Below are positions 10,655 through 23,235 of a DNA stretch of 64,000 nucleotides, one piece after another. The notes under the pieces are model-generated. The model made no database searches and was not told the origin of the DNA. It worked only from the letters and a program-made list of their open reading frames with translations. The DNA comes from Periconia sp. R9002 (taxonomy: Eukaryota > Ascomycota > Dothideomycetes > Pleosporales > Periconiaceae). Location: positions 124,001 to 188,000 of the forward strand of contig JAMAHW010000059.1 in assembly GCA_023627715.1 (NCBI GenBank). Reading direction: 5' to 3'. Position 1 is the stretch's first letter. The number at the start of each line of letters is the position of its first letter. Made by a program: the position numbers and the translations under genes.

Positions 10655-12079
10655 TGATGCTCTTCGTTTCAGTTAATACTCCCGGCTGCCGTTGATTTGC
10701 GGAAAGCAATTCGCCAATTCCATAGAGAATCATGATGATTTGCGAAAGGTACGTAGCTCTTTGTTCCCGATTTCGATATCCCGTGTGACGAAGAAAAGCC
10801 TGAGGCGTGGATGACGTTCGCAGCATTTGGTTATGCATGTATAGCCAGTGAGGCGGAGTTATTCTTTCGCGTCCCTGATCGATGAGTTGTCTGCCCTCTA
10901 CGGGTGCGCGGTCATCATGCAGATCAAAGAGAGCACTGAGAAAGGGATGATGAATCAACGCTCATGCATTTTCCCTCCTTTCTGATTACCTGCTGTTCGT
11001 GCATTGGGCTAATTCGAGTGAAAATGTGACGCATTTTAGGACGAACTCTGCTTCTTTCCAGCGCTAGAAAAGCCAGCTAAGCTAGCACGTTTGAACCGCA
11101 GCATCGATGTCTTTATGAGAGAGAACGCGTCGATTGTGATTACATGTGTTGTAGTACTTCCCTACAAAACACATGCGATCACCATCGACGCGCTTTTTCC
11201 CTCATTGGAAATGCCCTGCTGTGTGTGGTTGATAGGATCGTGGTACTCGGGTAGTGGCAATCATCAATTGATCAAACTCGGCGCGTTTATTGCTCCTGCA
11301 CGACAATTTCTCAGCTAGGTACGCTACGCAAGATGATTAGCAGAGTCATTACTGGTAGGGAGAGCTGGGGGGTTGGGGTACCAGGTTACGCAGCCGCATT
11401 TTGGAATATGGCATATTGCCGACATGGGGAGAATAGTGTCGCAGCTCCATGAGCATATGTTATTATGGACATCTTGGACAGGGAATTGCGGGGTGCGTGT
11501 TCGTGTATCATGCTGTAGGATTGTTTATATCGATTCCGTTCACGCGCATACATATGTTTTAGGTAGTTGAGGAGTACATTGAAGATGACATCAGCTTTGG
11601 AGCGGTTAAAAAGTTTTATTGGACGTGTATCATGAACTATATGTAATGAATGAAAATGTGTCTCATGTTGGCAAAGATCGATACAAGTCCATAATAGCGT
11701 GAATTATGCAGCGCGTTCAAGTTGCCATGCGGTTACGAAGTGACAATTGCACTTGCGATACTGATCAAATGCAAACATGCATCTACACATTGCTTTCCCT
11801 GGCATTAATTTGAAGCAAATACCTACCCAGGCAACAAATTTCAACAAAGAAACTCTCTCATGCTGTGATAGAACTCCACGGTTTTAGTCCAGTGTCTCTG
11901 CTTTAAGAAATCTTTGCGGAGAGGCAACCTCGATTGGATTTTGAGGCCCCGACTTACGAAGTTTAGATTAGATGGAACGTCAGTAGTGTTCATACATAAT
12001 AATACATGCATACCCCGTTGCACTCTCTTTCTCTCCCCCCTCCCCCCCCCACCTTCTCCAGCGCATTCACGCGCATGCA
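10655..12079. other. Intergenic, 1.4 kb, convergent
   Basis: This is the spacer between the rio1 stop and the coq11 stop. I see no coding pattern. A C-rich run lies near 12036-12052. Short frames at 10614-10958 and 11091-11570 have no recognisable features. Confidence 0.5.
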
Positions 12080-13065
12080 CTATAGCATATTTTTTCTCCA
12101 GGCTCTGACGCTCAACCTCTCAATGCTAGCAGGATCCACAACGCCTCTGACCTCTTCGTCTTCCAGTGCCTCAACAACAGCGTCAGCCACCACGTCAGCC
12201 TTCAAAGGTTTGATTCCTCCCGCCCCCATCAACCACGTGAGACGGCCTCCCACCGCTGAATTGAACATACTGGCTATCCCGCCCGCGGCTGCGATTGGCA
12301 ACGTGAATGTCCGCGAAGCATCGTACATAAAGGGCGCGCGGATGAAGATGTTCCGCATGGAAGGAAAGTGTTTGTCAAGCATAGTTTCCGCTTCTCGTTT
12401 CGTAGAAATGTATCGTGCGGGAAGCATCGGAGCTCCTGCTGCCGCGGAAATGTAGACGTAGCTCGATACCTTGTGTCCGCTGGCATGCTTGGCCAAGCTG
12501 AGCGCCGAGTCCCGGTTCATGACCTCATATGTAAGTTGTCCATCTCGTTCCTGCGGCTTCAGTACCTCCTCTTCGTTGCTATCCGTACCGCGCTCCAGCG
12601 GATTCTGCGTTCCCTGCTTCACGCCGCTGAACGCGCGACGAAGACCGGATATGGGTGACTCGCGTCCGCTGATGACGGCTTTGTAGTCTGCTTCAAGGAG
12701 GATACCCATGCTGTGTACCACGGCGGTCGCATCGTCCAGGTGGGAGGTGTAGGTGGCGGGCGCGAGGATGTCGCCTTTGGCCCAGGTGACGGAGGATGAC
12801 CATGACGGGGGATCGGGAGACGCGGAGACGCTGGCCCAATGGGGGGTACCAGAACGCGAGATGGATGTAACAGACCAACCGCGGGTGACGGCGGCTTTAC
12901 AAATTCGGCTCCCTGGAAGTTGTTGGCGCGAGGAACAGCGAGAGAATGGTGGAGGAGAGGGTTGAGTTGCATGCTGCAAAGGTTCGTGGATCACGTACCG
13001 AGAAAGCCATTGCCGCCGCACACGACGAGTTTTTTCTTCGTTGCTGCTGCTGCCGCCGATGCCAT
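12080..13065 (-). CDS. coq11: Coq11-like NAD(P)-binding mitochondrial protein (YLR290C family)
   Basis: Exons 12999-13065 and 12080-12912 flank an 86-bp intron (GTACGT..TTCCAG) and give 299 residues. The N-terminal Rossmann motif GGNGFLGSR spans the splice junction at residues about 17-25, which confirms it. Downstream are HSMGILLEADYK, the tyrosine-containing SYVYISAAAG and YISTKREAE of the atypical short-chain dehydrogenase/NDUFA9-like family. The yeast homolog belongs to the coenzyme Q synthome on the inner mitochondrial membrane and modulates ubiquinone synthesis. The family assignment rests on the overall motif pattern; no cleavable presequence is obvious beyond the Ala/Lys start. It is transcribed divergently from yaf9, with 454 bp between the two start codons. 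Confidence 0.85.
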
Positions 13066-13519
13066 TGTCGCTTGAGATGTGCGGTGCCAAAAGTGAGGGG
13101 AGCAATCCGTCGTGGTGGGTTCAAGGTTGGAGCTGAGGTGGGATGAAAGAAGGGCATGGAGAGCTTGAGCCAATGGGTGCATCGCGAGCTCCGAGTCTTG
13201 ATGTCATGCCACCTGAACGCACCCCCCGCTTATTCAGCCCGCCATGAGAGATGACAAGCAAGATTCATGGAGATAGTTCCGTGATTGTTTGAGCGTTGAA
13301 GAATAAATAATATAGCGTCTCTTCAATGCGCTGCGGCGTAGGGCATTGCAATGCCTGCGAGGAGAGGTGTTTGGTGCTCGTAGGTAGCTTACTACTGCCG
13401 CGGCCTAAGCTCTCCCTTGCCTCGCCTCGTCGCGTGTCTCCTCCGCCACTACCACCACCACCACCATCTACCTCCCCTCTACCTTCCTACCTACATACCC
13501 ATCCACCTTCACCTGCGCT
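13066..13519. promoter_or_regulatory. Shared divergent upstream region of coq11 and yaf9
   Basis: 454 bp between two divergent ATGs. It is CT-rich on the yaf9 side (13410-13500), as in strong fungal housekeeping promoters. I see no clear TATA box. Confidence 0.4.
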
Positions 13520-14494
13520 ATGCCCGCGCCCGCCGCAAACAAGCGCGTTAAAGTACGCATCCCATCCTCGCCCATATGCGCATGCTCGCCATCTAACGAA
13601 TCGCGTAGAACAAGCGCATCAGCAGAAACATCAGTGCGCACCCTTCTCTTCCCTCCCCCACCGCCTTCTACATCGCCCACATCCATCTAACCACCTCACC
13701 CATTCGCAGTCATCGGCTCTGAAGCATGGAATCTCCCTCCGCCCGGCCACCCCGACCGCCCTAAAGGCGTCCCCGAAGACCACACCAAGCGCTGGACCGT
13801 ATACGTGCGACAGCCCGAAGGCGACCCCGTCCTCACCACCTGGCTGAACAAGGTTCAGTTCAAGATCTTCAGCACATACGAGAACCCCCTTCGCACGTGC
13901 GAAAACCCGCCCTTCGAGGTCACCGAGACGGGATGGGGAGGCTTCACCGTCGACATCCGCCTGCACTTCCAGCCTATGAGCGGTGAGAAAGCGCAGTACC
14001 GCCAGCACTTTCTACAACTCGAAAAATGGGGCACGCCCGAGCAGCAGGAGAAGCAGGAAAGGACGGGTTGCGTGCGCGTCGAGTATCTGGAAGTCGTGCA
14101 ATTCAACGAGCCCACCGAAGCCCTCTTCGAAGCGCTGACCGCCGAAGACCAGTGGGATTACCTCATGCCGCAGTCCGCTAAGGGCGGAAAAAAGGCGGCC
14201 ATGATGAGTTTGGGCCCGAACGGCAAGCCCAAGCGGGGGTACCCGAATGGAGAACGGAGCGCGCAGTTGCCCGAGAGAGGAAGCGAGGACATGGCGTTTA
14301 GCCAGGAGCAAGAGGCTGCCCTCATCGATCTACTTCACAAGAAGATGGCTGAGGTGGATACCCACTTGGAAGCGGAGGTTAAAAAGAAAGACGAGGTCGA
14401 GCAGAGATTGAAGGCCCTCAGAGATGAGCTTGGACAAGCGGCTGCCCAGCAGGCGGCGCAACAGGCAAGCGGAGATCGCAGCCGGAGGCGATGA
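13520..14494 (+). CDS. yaf9: Yaf9, YEATS-domain subunit of NuA4/SWR1
   Basis: Three exons, 13520-13552, 13609-13633 and 13710-14494, give 280 residues. Yaf9 reads acetylated or crotonylated histone H3 and is shared by the NuA4 acetyltransferase and SWR1 H2A.Z-exchange complexes in the nucleus. The YEATS domain covers residues about 10-150: ISRNIIIGSEAW, HTKRWTVYVR, WLNKVQFKIFSTYENP, VTETGWGGFTVDIRLHF. The C-terminal 60 residues are a Lys/Glu coiled coil that typically binds Swc4. Exon 2 is only 25 nt, but it is needed to build the conserved block ahead of IIGSEAW, and both introns have branch-like CTAAC sites. An ATG-to-stop frame alone would miss the first 50 or so residues. Confidence 0.9.
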
Positions 14495-15982
14495 TGGGAC
14501 AACACACGTCATTGGGGGGAAAACATCTTATACCTGCTGGCATTAGGCATTTGGCGTTTACAGGGCATATTTTGCGGTCACCGGTCTATGATTTAGTTGG
14601 TCTTGCTCGGGAATAATACCACTTTTTGTATCAAGTAGGCGCACATGTACGTAAAAATACATTAACGATTACGGTTTGGCGAGGTTGTGTTGTTTATTGA
14701 GTGATGTTTGTACCGTACGGATCGAAGTTTCTAGCGTCGCGTCTGGTACATATGTTTGTAGAGCGCTATGCTCTTTACATGATCTGATGGATCATGTCCA
14801 TGGACAAAACATCTAGGAGCCTGCCTAGTCCGTCGCGAGGGCAAGTCGCCAGTTCAAATTCATTCGTGGTGATGACTTTATGTCACAGGCGGAACGAGCT
14901 TGCCATCCAAGCACAGCGATGATATAATTTTCCATCTCATGGATGTTGACAGACACTAGTTACCATCGCTATTTCAAATAAACTGAAGCGCGAAATGTCA
15001 AAAGCCCGAAAACACTCTCCTTCGTACACTCTTTCCCAACATATCGTAACGTAAATGTCTAATGTATAAACCATGTCGAACCGCTGATATTACTACAAGA
15101 AACAACACCCATTCCGTGGAAATAAAAAATCCCATAGGACAGAAGCTTTGGAGGTTCTGTTTAATTGGGATCTTGATTATGTACATATGTATGAAACGGT
15201 CATGCTGTGGGAGAGAACGAATATGGACAAGAGACGTGATGTGTGTGTGTGTGTGTGTGAGGTGTAGTAGACGAGGAAATAGAAAGGATCACGGGGGGCA
15301 AATAACGGCGCAGAGTAGAAGTTGTTTTGTTTAAAGCAACAAGAGGTGTTGTATTGAGTTACGAAGTATATTAATGTAAAGCAGCGTGCGAGAGTATATG
15401 AGTAGAGGAAATCGCAGGGGAAATGAGTGAAGGGAGACTTGAGTGCGAGGATTGATATTTATTAGATCGATTGATATGAGAAAGTAGAGTACTGTTGGGG
15501 GTTTGAAAAGACGTGAGGATTGGAGTTGGTAGGGCTTGTTTAGGACTTGAGTTTTGAACTTAGACTGAGGTATTGGTAATCTAGTGCTGGTTGGTAGACG
15601 GTGGAAGGTTGATGGTTTTGTCTACGCTGTAACCTGGTAATTCGCACATGACATGCCGGAAGCAGAAGAAAAATACACTGTACATAAGGAATGGTGTTTA
15701 TAGATGAGTTAGGAATCCATGATGGGCCATTCGTAGATACTGCTCGGCTACATTGCGAAAGTAGATACAGAGATGTTACATAATAAAGCGGGGTCGAATA
15801 CGAGAGGTGCGATAGAAGCATTAGTTTTCTATGACTATCCCATCATTTATCGAGACCCTCAAGACCAAGTTAGGAGGCAGCTGGAACTCCTTCGTTTCGA
15901 CTCGCTCTACTATAATAGTAAGAGTAGCACCACAGCTAGAATGAGCTCTCGGGGGTGTTAACTCTTGATCCATCGGATCAAA
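14495..15982. other. Intergenic, 1.5 kb, core/accessory boundary
   Basis: No gene supported. It contains a (GT)9 microsatellite at 15241-15258 and purine-rich sequence around 15260-15560. Confidence 0.5.
15241..15258. repeat. (GT)9 microsatellite
   Basis: Nine perfect GT units, directly visible. Confidence 0.9.
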
Positions 15983-18346
15983 ATGGTTGACTCTTCTATT
16001 CATGCCGCTGCCTCTTCGAGGGACGAAGGTAGATATCCATGTCAGCTACATTCCCGTCAAACAATTTAAAAACACGCTGTGTTTACAACGTGCTAATACA
16101 CCCGATTTATAGGTTCATTGCAGCAGGAGTTTGCTGATGAGGTGTCCCCTGATCTGTGCAGTACATGTCAAAACACCATCTTTAAGGCACCGATTTGGGA
16201 CGAGATGTACTTGTCGGGCGACGATGTGGGCTTGAGATTTCCCAAATATGAAGGGATACATCATCCTTCGTATGAAAGTTTTCAAACCGCGATCAATCGG
16301 AACTGCTACCTTTGCGTTACGCTTTACAATAGCCTTCCGGAAAACCTCTCTGAGGTGACAGAAGTCATGGACAACTCCGAAAGTGCGTTTACGAAGTGGT
16401 TCATCAGCTGTCCCGGCGGCTGCGGATATAAATCAACAGATTGCGGAAGTTTTGCTCTGACCCTAGGTAGTCTGGACTTCTATGTACAGACCCAGAGTCT
16501 CCCAATCAGGTTTCGCTTATTGCGTATAGAGGGTGAGTTGGAATCCTCCATCTATTCGTCCTAAGTCACTATGTAGGGAATAAAATTTCTACCCTAACCA
16601 CTGTCCTTATTTACAGGGAAACCCACGGACATTCGATTCGAATCTTTGACCCACGCCTCTACCAATTCGATGGAAGCTTGGAACAGAGCCAAGCAATGGA
16701 TCAAAGAGTGCACGGCAGAACATGATTGCTGCGCACATCTCACATCCCCTGGAAGCGTTACATGGTATCCTACTCGACTGATAGAAATTTCTGGCAATAA
16801 TGAACTCGAAGTACATATCGGGCTTAAGCTTATCGAAACAAAGGAAACAACCCCAAGTGGACCCTATATTACACTAAGTCATTGCTGGGGTAATGCTAAC
16901 CCGATGCGCTTAGAGCGGTCCAAAGTAGAAGATTTCAAAGCCGGTATTCCTGTTCTTCCGAAGACATTCAACGATCTAATCATTGCCGCACGGAATCTTG
17001 GAGTAAAATATGTATGGGTTGATTGCTTGTGTATTGTACAGGATGAGATGAGCGACTGGAATATCGAATGTTCGACTATGGACAAAGTATACTGAAATGC
17101 ATTTTTCAACGTTGCAGCTACAGCATCTCGTAACAGCTACGGGGGGCTTTTTTATGATCGGTTGAAGTCGAAGCCCTGTACAGTCGTTTTGTCAACAGCT
17201 TTGGGTCGGCAGCGGTTCCTGCTTGTAGACGCGCGACAGTTTGAAAAGGACGTTACAAACTCACCTCTTCTGGAGGTAAGTCACCCAAGGTCTTTAGCTT
17301 GTCTATGAAATCTTTAAAGCCTGGACTAATTAACAAAGAGGGGCTGGGTACTTCAGGAAAGACTGCTTGCACCCAGAGTGCTCCATTTCACCAGAAGACA
17401 ACTGTTCTGGGAGTGTAAAGAACTTTGCGCTTCGGAGATATATCCGTATGGTCTACCGTCCGCCGTACGTCAAGACGAACTCAAGCGGGCTTTCCAACAT
17501 AAAAACAAGACCAGCGTGGTAAAGAAAACACCACTTTACTTATTGAAGTATCCATTCAATCATCCATTGCACCGCACACGTGAGGAGGTTGAAGGTTCTG
17601 AGGAAATCGATCAGGAAGCAGCGAAATTGTGGTATCGAATTGTTGAAGCGTACTCCCGGATGTCTTTGACATTCTCATCCGACAAGTTTCCCGCATTGTC
17701 CGGCGTTGCCAAATTCTTCCAGAATGGACCCACGGATACGTATCTGGCGGGAGTCTGGAAAGCGCACCTTCCACATGGGCTTGCATGGTATTGCCCGTAT
17801 GGAGCGCAGGCGACTCGCGTCTCCCAGCTCGGGGAATTCAGAGCGCCAACATGGTCTTGGATGTCCATGGACGGCCCTATTAAATTCGAAAAACACAATT
17901 TCTCCCCAATCCTCCGGATTATAGACGCTCAAACCACTCCTTGCACTGCCGATCCGACTGGTCCGGTCTCTGGAGGTTTCATTGTAGTCGAAGGACCACT
18001 GATTCCCATAACAATGATAGATTTTGGGCTATACAGGAATAAAAAATCGAAATGCAATATATTCGGCGACCTAGACGACCCTCATGAGCGAAAATCAGAT
18101 GAAGAAATAGAGCTCTTCGCCTTGACACTCCTACAAAACCATTATAAGGATGTTCCAGACATAGATATTTTCTTTCTTTTCCTTCGTCCGGTACGGGATC
18201 ATCCTGGTCGGTTTATCCGCGTTGGGATGGGCCAGTCGGAAAACACTGAGGGGATTGATGACATAGACTTTGCGAATGATCTTAGTGATAGATTGGGCGT
18301 GGAGTTTCTAGGAGAAGAGAGAGGGTATAGGCTCACAATCGTCTAG
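15983..18346 (+). pseudogene. HET-domain (heterokaryon incompatibility) gene with one in-frame stop
   Basis: Four exons, 15983-16028, 16113-16532, 16617-17275 and 17339-18346, join in frame for 710 codons before the terminal stop. The HET domain shows ITLSHCWG (residues 241-247), WVDCLCIVQD (about 290) and RGWVLQER (from 376, restored exactly by the last splice). HET proteins trigger cell death when unlike fungal individuals fuse. Codon 315 (17093-17095) is TGA, in the middle of the conserved block read as KVY-stop-NAFFNVAATASRNS, where relatives have KVYRNAF; a CGA-to-TGA change explains it. No intron of normal size can remove it without losing the block. The gene is therefore a recent pseudogene, a polymorphic null, or a base error. 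The N-terminus has Cys-rich spots (CSTCQN, CYLC) usual for this subfamily. Confidence 0.82.
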
Positions 18347-19944
18347 CTGCTACTTTGTGTTCTTTCGATGCTTGAACTATTTTAAATAGTTGAAAAATAC
18401 CATTAAGCCACTTGACTATGAAACGTAGAATGCCTCGTTGCAACCTCTTAATCTGCCGTCATTGTATACCTGCGTCCAGCTGGCCGTGCTTACATGGAAT
18501 CTGCCGACGGCTCAGCCTCCCCTCTGTATGCACAGCTCCATGCCCATTAGGTTCACGTAGAAATAACTGGTGAGTGCAACAGAACCACCCCGACTCTCTA
18601 ATACTTTTGAGTCCCTAACGATTGCTAAACTATTTTAGTAAAATTGATGGCTAGAAACAAGGCTACTTGAGAGATAAGACAAGGGAGCCAGTTAGATGGC
18701 TATATCTTGAGTGATCCTCGTCCTCGTCCTCGTACTCATCCTCATCATCACGTTTACGCTTTCCATCCGCAGCGCTACCTCTTCTAGCCGTGAACAGGCT
18801 GGCCGTGCCTACTGATCTGTTCGCGTTGCTAATTATTAACCCGAAAAAATCCTTCTTGTTGTCCAGCCTCGTCTCAATGTATCAAGAGCGTTCTCTTCGC
18901 ACTTGATTGGTGTAATCAGTCACGGTATAAATACAGGTTTCGATCTCAGGTAGCTTCCGTGGCTGGGACGTGCTCACAGGTAACTATTAGTCTTATTGAG
19001 GCTTAGGGGTTGGTATTTTTTCAGCGTTTCTTAACTATAGTTTACACTATTACTGCAGCGGTTTATCTAGATATTCATAGTACGCCCTTTATTTAAAGAT
19101 TGCATGTGATGCAATGCTCCTTAGCGTAAGTCAAATTAGCTAATCTTCTTTTCGGAGAATTCACAATATTAAGAATATTCCAAATCTGTCAATGGCATGG
19201 CCTGCACACGTGCGTTGATCACGAGGCAGATCGTATTAGCGTGCCATGAGATTTACCCATATACGGTTGGTTTACTATGAGAGTGAGGGTGACTCACGCA
19301 GCATCTATTTCAAGATTTGGATCACCCTTGTATAGGCTTACGCTTGAAAGAACCGTGGAATCAGGTACTCTCGTACTTGACGGCCCAAAAATTAGTCTTA
19401 AGTAAGGTGCCATAGGGGTAGTTAGCGCATAGAATAATCTATTGCCGACCTCCGCAAGACAATATACAGCATGAGTGGTAAGAATAGAATCTTAGCTGCG
19501 GACTCCAGTTTTGTCAATTTTCGAGTCTATTCAAGAAAGCCGCAATCGTGGTTGCAATAACTAGAAAACAGTAGTGACTATGAGGAGTGTAGCACTGATC
19601 TTAGTTCACTAAGCCAATACTAGACTCTAGAGGTATCAGTCAAATTCGAAGTGAAGTATGAAAAGGACGGTGCTATCGTATACAAGTCTGTGCCAAGCGT
19701 CCCTAACCCCTAAAAGAAAATTCGCTCCACATGGTATTCGACCTTGAAAAACCTTAGCCTCCCGCGTTATCCCACGAACACGGTATCCCGCCCTTGCGCT
19801 TGGACTCAATTGGATCAATATCAATTCTATTTGTTATATACGAAGGCTTTGCTTTTGAAGCTTAGCAGTAGCTATAACCCTTCATAATACCGTGGCAGAT
19901 CTGCGGCTTCGACACCAGAATTTTTGTTTAATCTTCGCTGCACA
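18347..19944. other. Intergenic with possible gene relic
   Basis: 1.6 kb, moderately AT-rich. On the minus strand at about 18690-18860 a frame reads a basic then acidic tract (GKRKRDDEDEYEDEDEDH), resembling the tail of a decayed gene, but nothing else around it is coding. Family unknown. Confidence 0.35.
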
Positions 19945-22545
19945 ATGAAACCCCAAGTTGCAATGCGATATCAAAATTACACACACTTTGATCCCTCCAA
20001 TCGCGATCATAGGAAAGATCTTTTCCTCATCTCTCGTAACCTTCTTCCTGATGTAGATCTCACTGGTGTGCGTTTAAAAGACTGGGACCATCCTGAAAGT
20101 ATCAATATCGGCATCCTGGAAGGCGGGCCCGAAGCTGATACCACATTGCGCAAATCCGAATCTTCCTTGCAAGCCACAAAGAAGGCTAGTGAGTACTCCA
20201 GCCAAATCTTCAGCAACCAGATTCTTTTGAAGCACATCCTCGACCGCCATGAGCCCACGATCCACAAACGATGGGCCAAGAAGACTCGAAACCAGCGTGG
20301 GGAAATTTTACTTGCGGCTTGGCCTAATATGTCTGTTGCACACCGTCCTGATTTTATAGCCCACCGGAAAGAGACGATGGACCGCCCTGGCGTTGTATAT
20401 AGGCCGGACGACATGTTGCGTAACCGCGAGGCAAGTACCAATTTCCGAGATGCATTCATGTATCCGTACATCAACGTCGAAGATCTGACCAAGCCGAAAG
20501 CCCTACCTCTTATGATTAAGTCTCGAGCTCGGAATGCGCCGGATGTCTTCGTTTTTGCGGATTTGGAAGCGATACGTCTAGGCCTTGTTTCCAAAGCCAT
20601 CAAGTCCCCTTGGACCAGTAGGCATACGATGATGGTCATAGGCCGTAAGACTCCCGAGAGCTATGGAGAACTCATTCCATGGGACGAAGATGAGAGTGCG
20701 CTCATGTATGCACTTTCCGGGAAGGGGTTGCTTTCCGGTCAAGGATTTTTGGTGCTAGAAATCCAGGACAGAATTTTGCGTTTCCTCATAGATTGTTGTA
20801 AACGGATCCTGCAGGATATTCCAGCCTCGGAATTAATAACTGACAATTGGCCAATGCAATCACCGGTCGTGTTGCCCCAAGAGACTGTTAATGGTTTCGC
20901 TTCTCAGGCTGCCATGGCAGCTGAGGCTCCGTACCGTGTTCCAGCAAATATGGATCTACCACACCTGGTGTCCCTCTTGGAAGCCAAAAAATCCGCTGCC
21001 GAAGACCATATATGGGCCCTGCGGGAAGACCCAGGATACTTTGCAAAAACTATACTGGAATACAGAGAACATCGGCAAGAGACAATGAAGGACACGAATG
21101 GGCGCAACCATCCGATCCTGGCTGTTGGGAAAGAATATAACTTCTGGCAGCGTGTCATTGGTAATGTTATGTACCATGCTTACCTGACCGTAGAACGGTA
21201 TAGTGAGCTTCATTGGCAAGCCAAGGAGCTTTGGAGACTTCAGCGGCATTATGAAAGCTAAATACGTGTGGATACAGATTTACCAGAAGAGTTTTTATAC
21301 GCTCTACTGAAGTTTCGAAGTTCTTTGGTCGAAGATTCTTTAGCTGTGATGCACGAACTGAAGACCATGGCATACGCAATGCCTTCCCTCCGCCACCTAT
21401 TCGTCCGCCTCCCAGCCCTTGAAGACCCAAACAATCATATGATAGGAATCAGGTTGAGGCCTGAGGCCAAGGTGGAGAGGGTAGAGCAAGAATTCCTCTG
21501 GCTTCTTCAGGGTCTCACAGATGTCACATCTTCACTATTCTTTCTTGGTTTCACTAATCTAGTCGATGAACTAGAACGTCTCATCCAGAGCGAATCGAAA
21601 GTTAAAGCACTGATGTCTGAGCCCGTTGCTCAAGACTTCTCTGAATTGTCAATCATCAGTGAAGCGCTCAGGCAACTACAGACCTACCAACCTTGGGCGC
21701 GTACTTTCGACTACGCTCACGGCGCTATGATTCTTCCCGTCATGGACGAATTGCAAAAATGGACGAAAGAGTGGGATGTAGGCCTTGCCCGGATTCATGA
21801 CCACGATCTAAAGGTCATTCGCGTGGGTGCGCCGACAGGAAGTAAATTCCACTATCCTGTCGACAAACCCCGGAACAAGGCCAATACAGAAGCTATGCGA
21901 TCCGCAGAGCAGAACCTCGATGCTTTTTGGCGTGTTATGGATGAGGTTCCGAAGCAAGGTCCGGCGATGGGGCGGCTACTTTCACAGGACAAAACCCTCC
22001 AGAGAACGCCAGAGTGGGTTGAGCCAGAGAAGGTCACCAAGCAGGACCCCGAATATTCTATTGCGGTGCCTTTGTCGGAACTGTATTTCGACCTTGAGCA
22101 AAGGACTCAGCGCACCATCGGGAACACGTCGTCCACAGCAAAAGCTCCGAAATCAAAGACCAGAGGCGCGCCCACAGCGGTACCCGAACTCCCCGAACCC
22201 AGTTCAACCCCAAGTCCTCAGCCGGATAATCAACCAACTTTCCGTCTAGACGCCCGCGCTTTGAAGGTGTTTCGCACTCTTTTTTATACACCTTCTTTGA
22301 ATGCAACCCCGGGGGAAGTGGCTTGGACCGACTTCCTGCACGCCATGGCTGCTACGGGGTTTGCGCCGGAGAAACTGTATGGCAGTGTTTGGCAGTTCAG
22401 CCCCAGCGGGCTGGAAGTCGAGAGAAGCATACAATTCCATGAGCCGCATCCCACTGGAAAGTTGAGATATATGGTCGCGAGGCGGTATGGAAGGAGACTG
22501 AACAGGGCATATGGGTGGGAAGGTAATATGTTCTTGCCTAAATAA
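19945..22545 (+). pseudogene. Large fungal-specific protein gene (Ipa-like, tentative) with one in-frame stop
   Basis: One continuous frame of 866 codons, interrupted only by TAA at codon 439 (21259-21261). The reading frame, composition and protein-like character continue without change on both sides (LWRLQRHYES-stop-IRVDTDLPEEF), so it is one gene, not two. A CAA-to-TAA change, the CpA-to-TpA type favoured by RIP, would explain the stop. The C-terminal block (TDFLHAMAATGFAPEKLYG, GSVWQFSP, SIQFHEPHP, RRYGRRLNRAYGW) resembles a fungal family often labelled 'ipa protein', of unknown function; that name is from memory. No signal peptide or membrane segment. A Pro/Ser-rich linker at about 730-760 separates the C-terminal domain. 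A shorter N-terminal product might still be made. Confidence 0.72.
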
Positions 22546-23018
22546 GGTGATGTGAGTGCTGGTGCATCACTTCTTTCTTAATTTATCATGGGCACGTCCT
22601 TAGCCAGCACTTGACTACGGTGCTGTGTCATCTGTACAGTATTTGCACTGCGCGCAAACCCATTGCAACGCGAAGATAGTCGATATTTTGGAGAGCGTTT
22701 GTGTAACACGAAATTTGCGCTAGAAGAAAAGCAACGGAGGAATTATAATAGAAAGAAGATTTGATATCATTCATAACTCAGTTGAAGTGCCTCTCATTTT
22801 TACTATGTGTACGATTATTCGCCAGGAATGCTTCATTTGATCTTTCTTTTGACGTCGATACGGCAAATGGCCGGATCAATTGTTTGCCATAATAAAATGA
22901 AATCTACACCCTTACCTCGGTTCTATAATTCCTCAATCGATCCCAAGTACATATTTTCAGGGAAATTAAAAACTAATCATCGTAGAATATTGCTACTCCG
23001 GGTATCGAGTATCGTTTT

Positions 23019-23138
23019 TTATAATAGTAGATACACACTCTTCTCAAAACAAAGATGCTTCTTGCTCCAAGGAATGTATGTAGAGCGGAGATAGTAGCTT
23101 ATATGCTGTGGATAATTAATTAGTGGGGCCGAAGGTAT
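23019..23138 (-). pseudogene. O-methyltransferase relic with large internal deletion
   Basis: This is what remains of the O-methyltransferase in copy A. The minus strand reads INYPQHISYYLRS, matching INCPQHILELLSR at the start of the intact protein, then jumps to FEKSVYLLL-stop, matching the intact C-terminus FEMSVYLPL-stop. About 200 internal codons are gone. The start codon is ATA (23136-23138) where the intact copy has ATG, a G-to-A change. It cannot make a methyltransferase. Confidence 0.75.
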
Positions 23139-23235
23139 AGTAGCTTTATTTATGGGAGCAAAGGAAGGCAACGAGGTTTTGGTATAATAGTATTGGAGGA
23201 TGGCTGATGCCGCGGGCATCGAATACTTGAGGATT

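Noticed and set aside
14818..14880. Possible tRNA-like stretch (AGTTCAAATTC)
   Set aside because: No acceptor stem or D-arm could be folded around it.
17063..17117. An intron that would remove the TGA of the HET gene
   Set aside because: The available GT/AG pairs give 31- or 37-nt segments that break the frame and delete the conserved NAFFNVAA block.
18690..18860. Basic/acidic tract on the minus strand as a gene end
   Set aside because: Simple GA-rich repeats alone give this text, and no upstream exons with coding character were found.
19636..19824. Minus-strand frame that looked like a transposon or rRNA scrap
   Set aside because: I could not match it to a known element or rRNA helix; left as intergenic.
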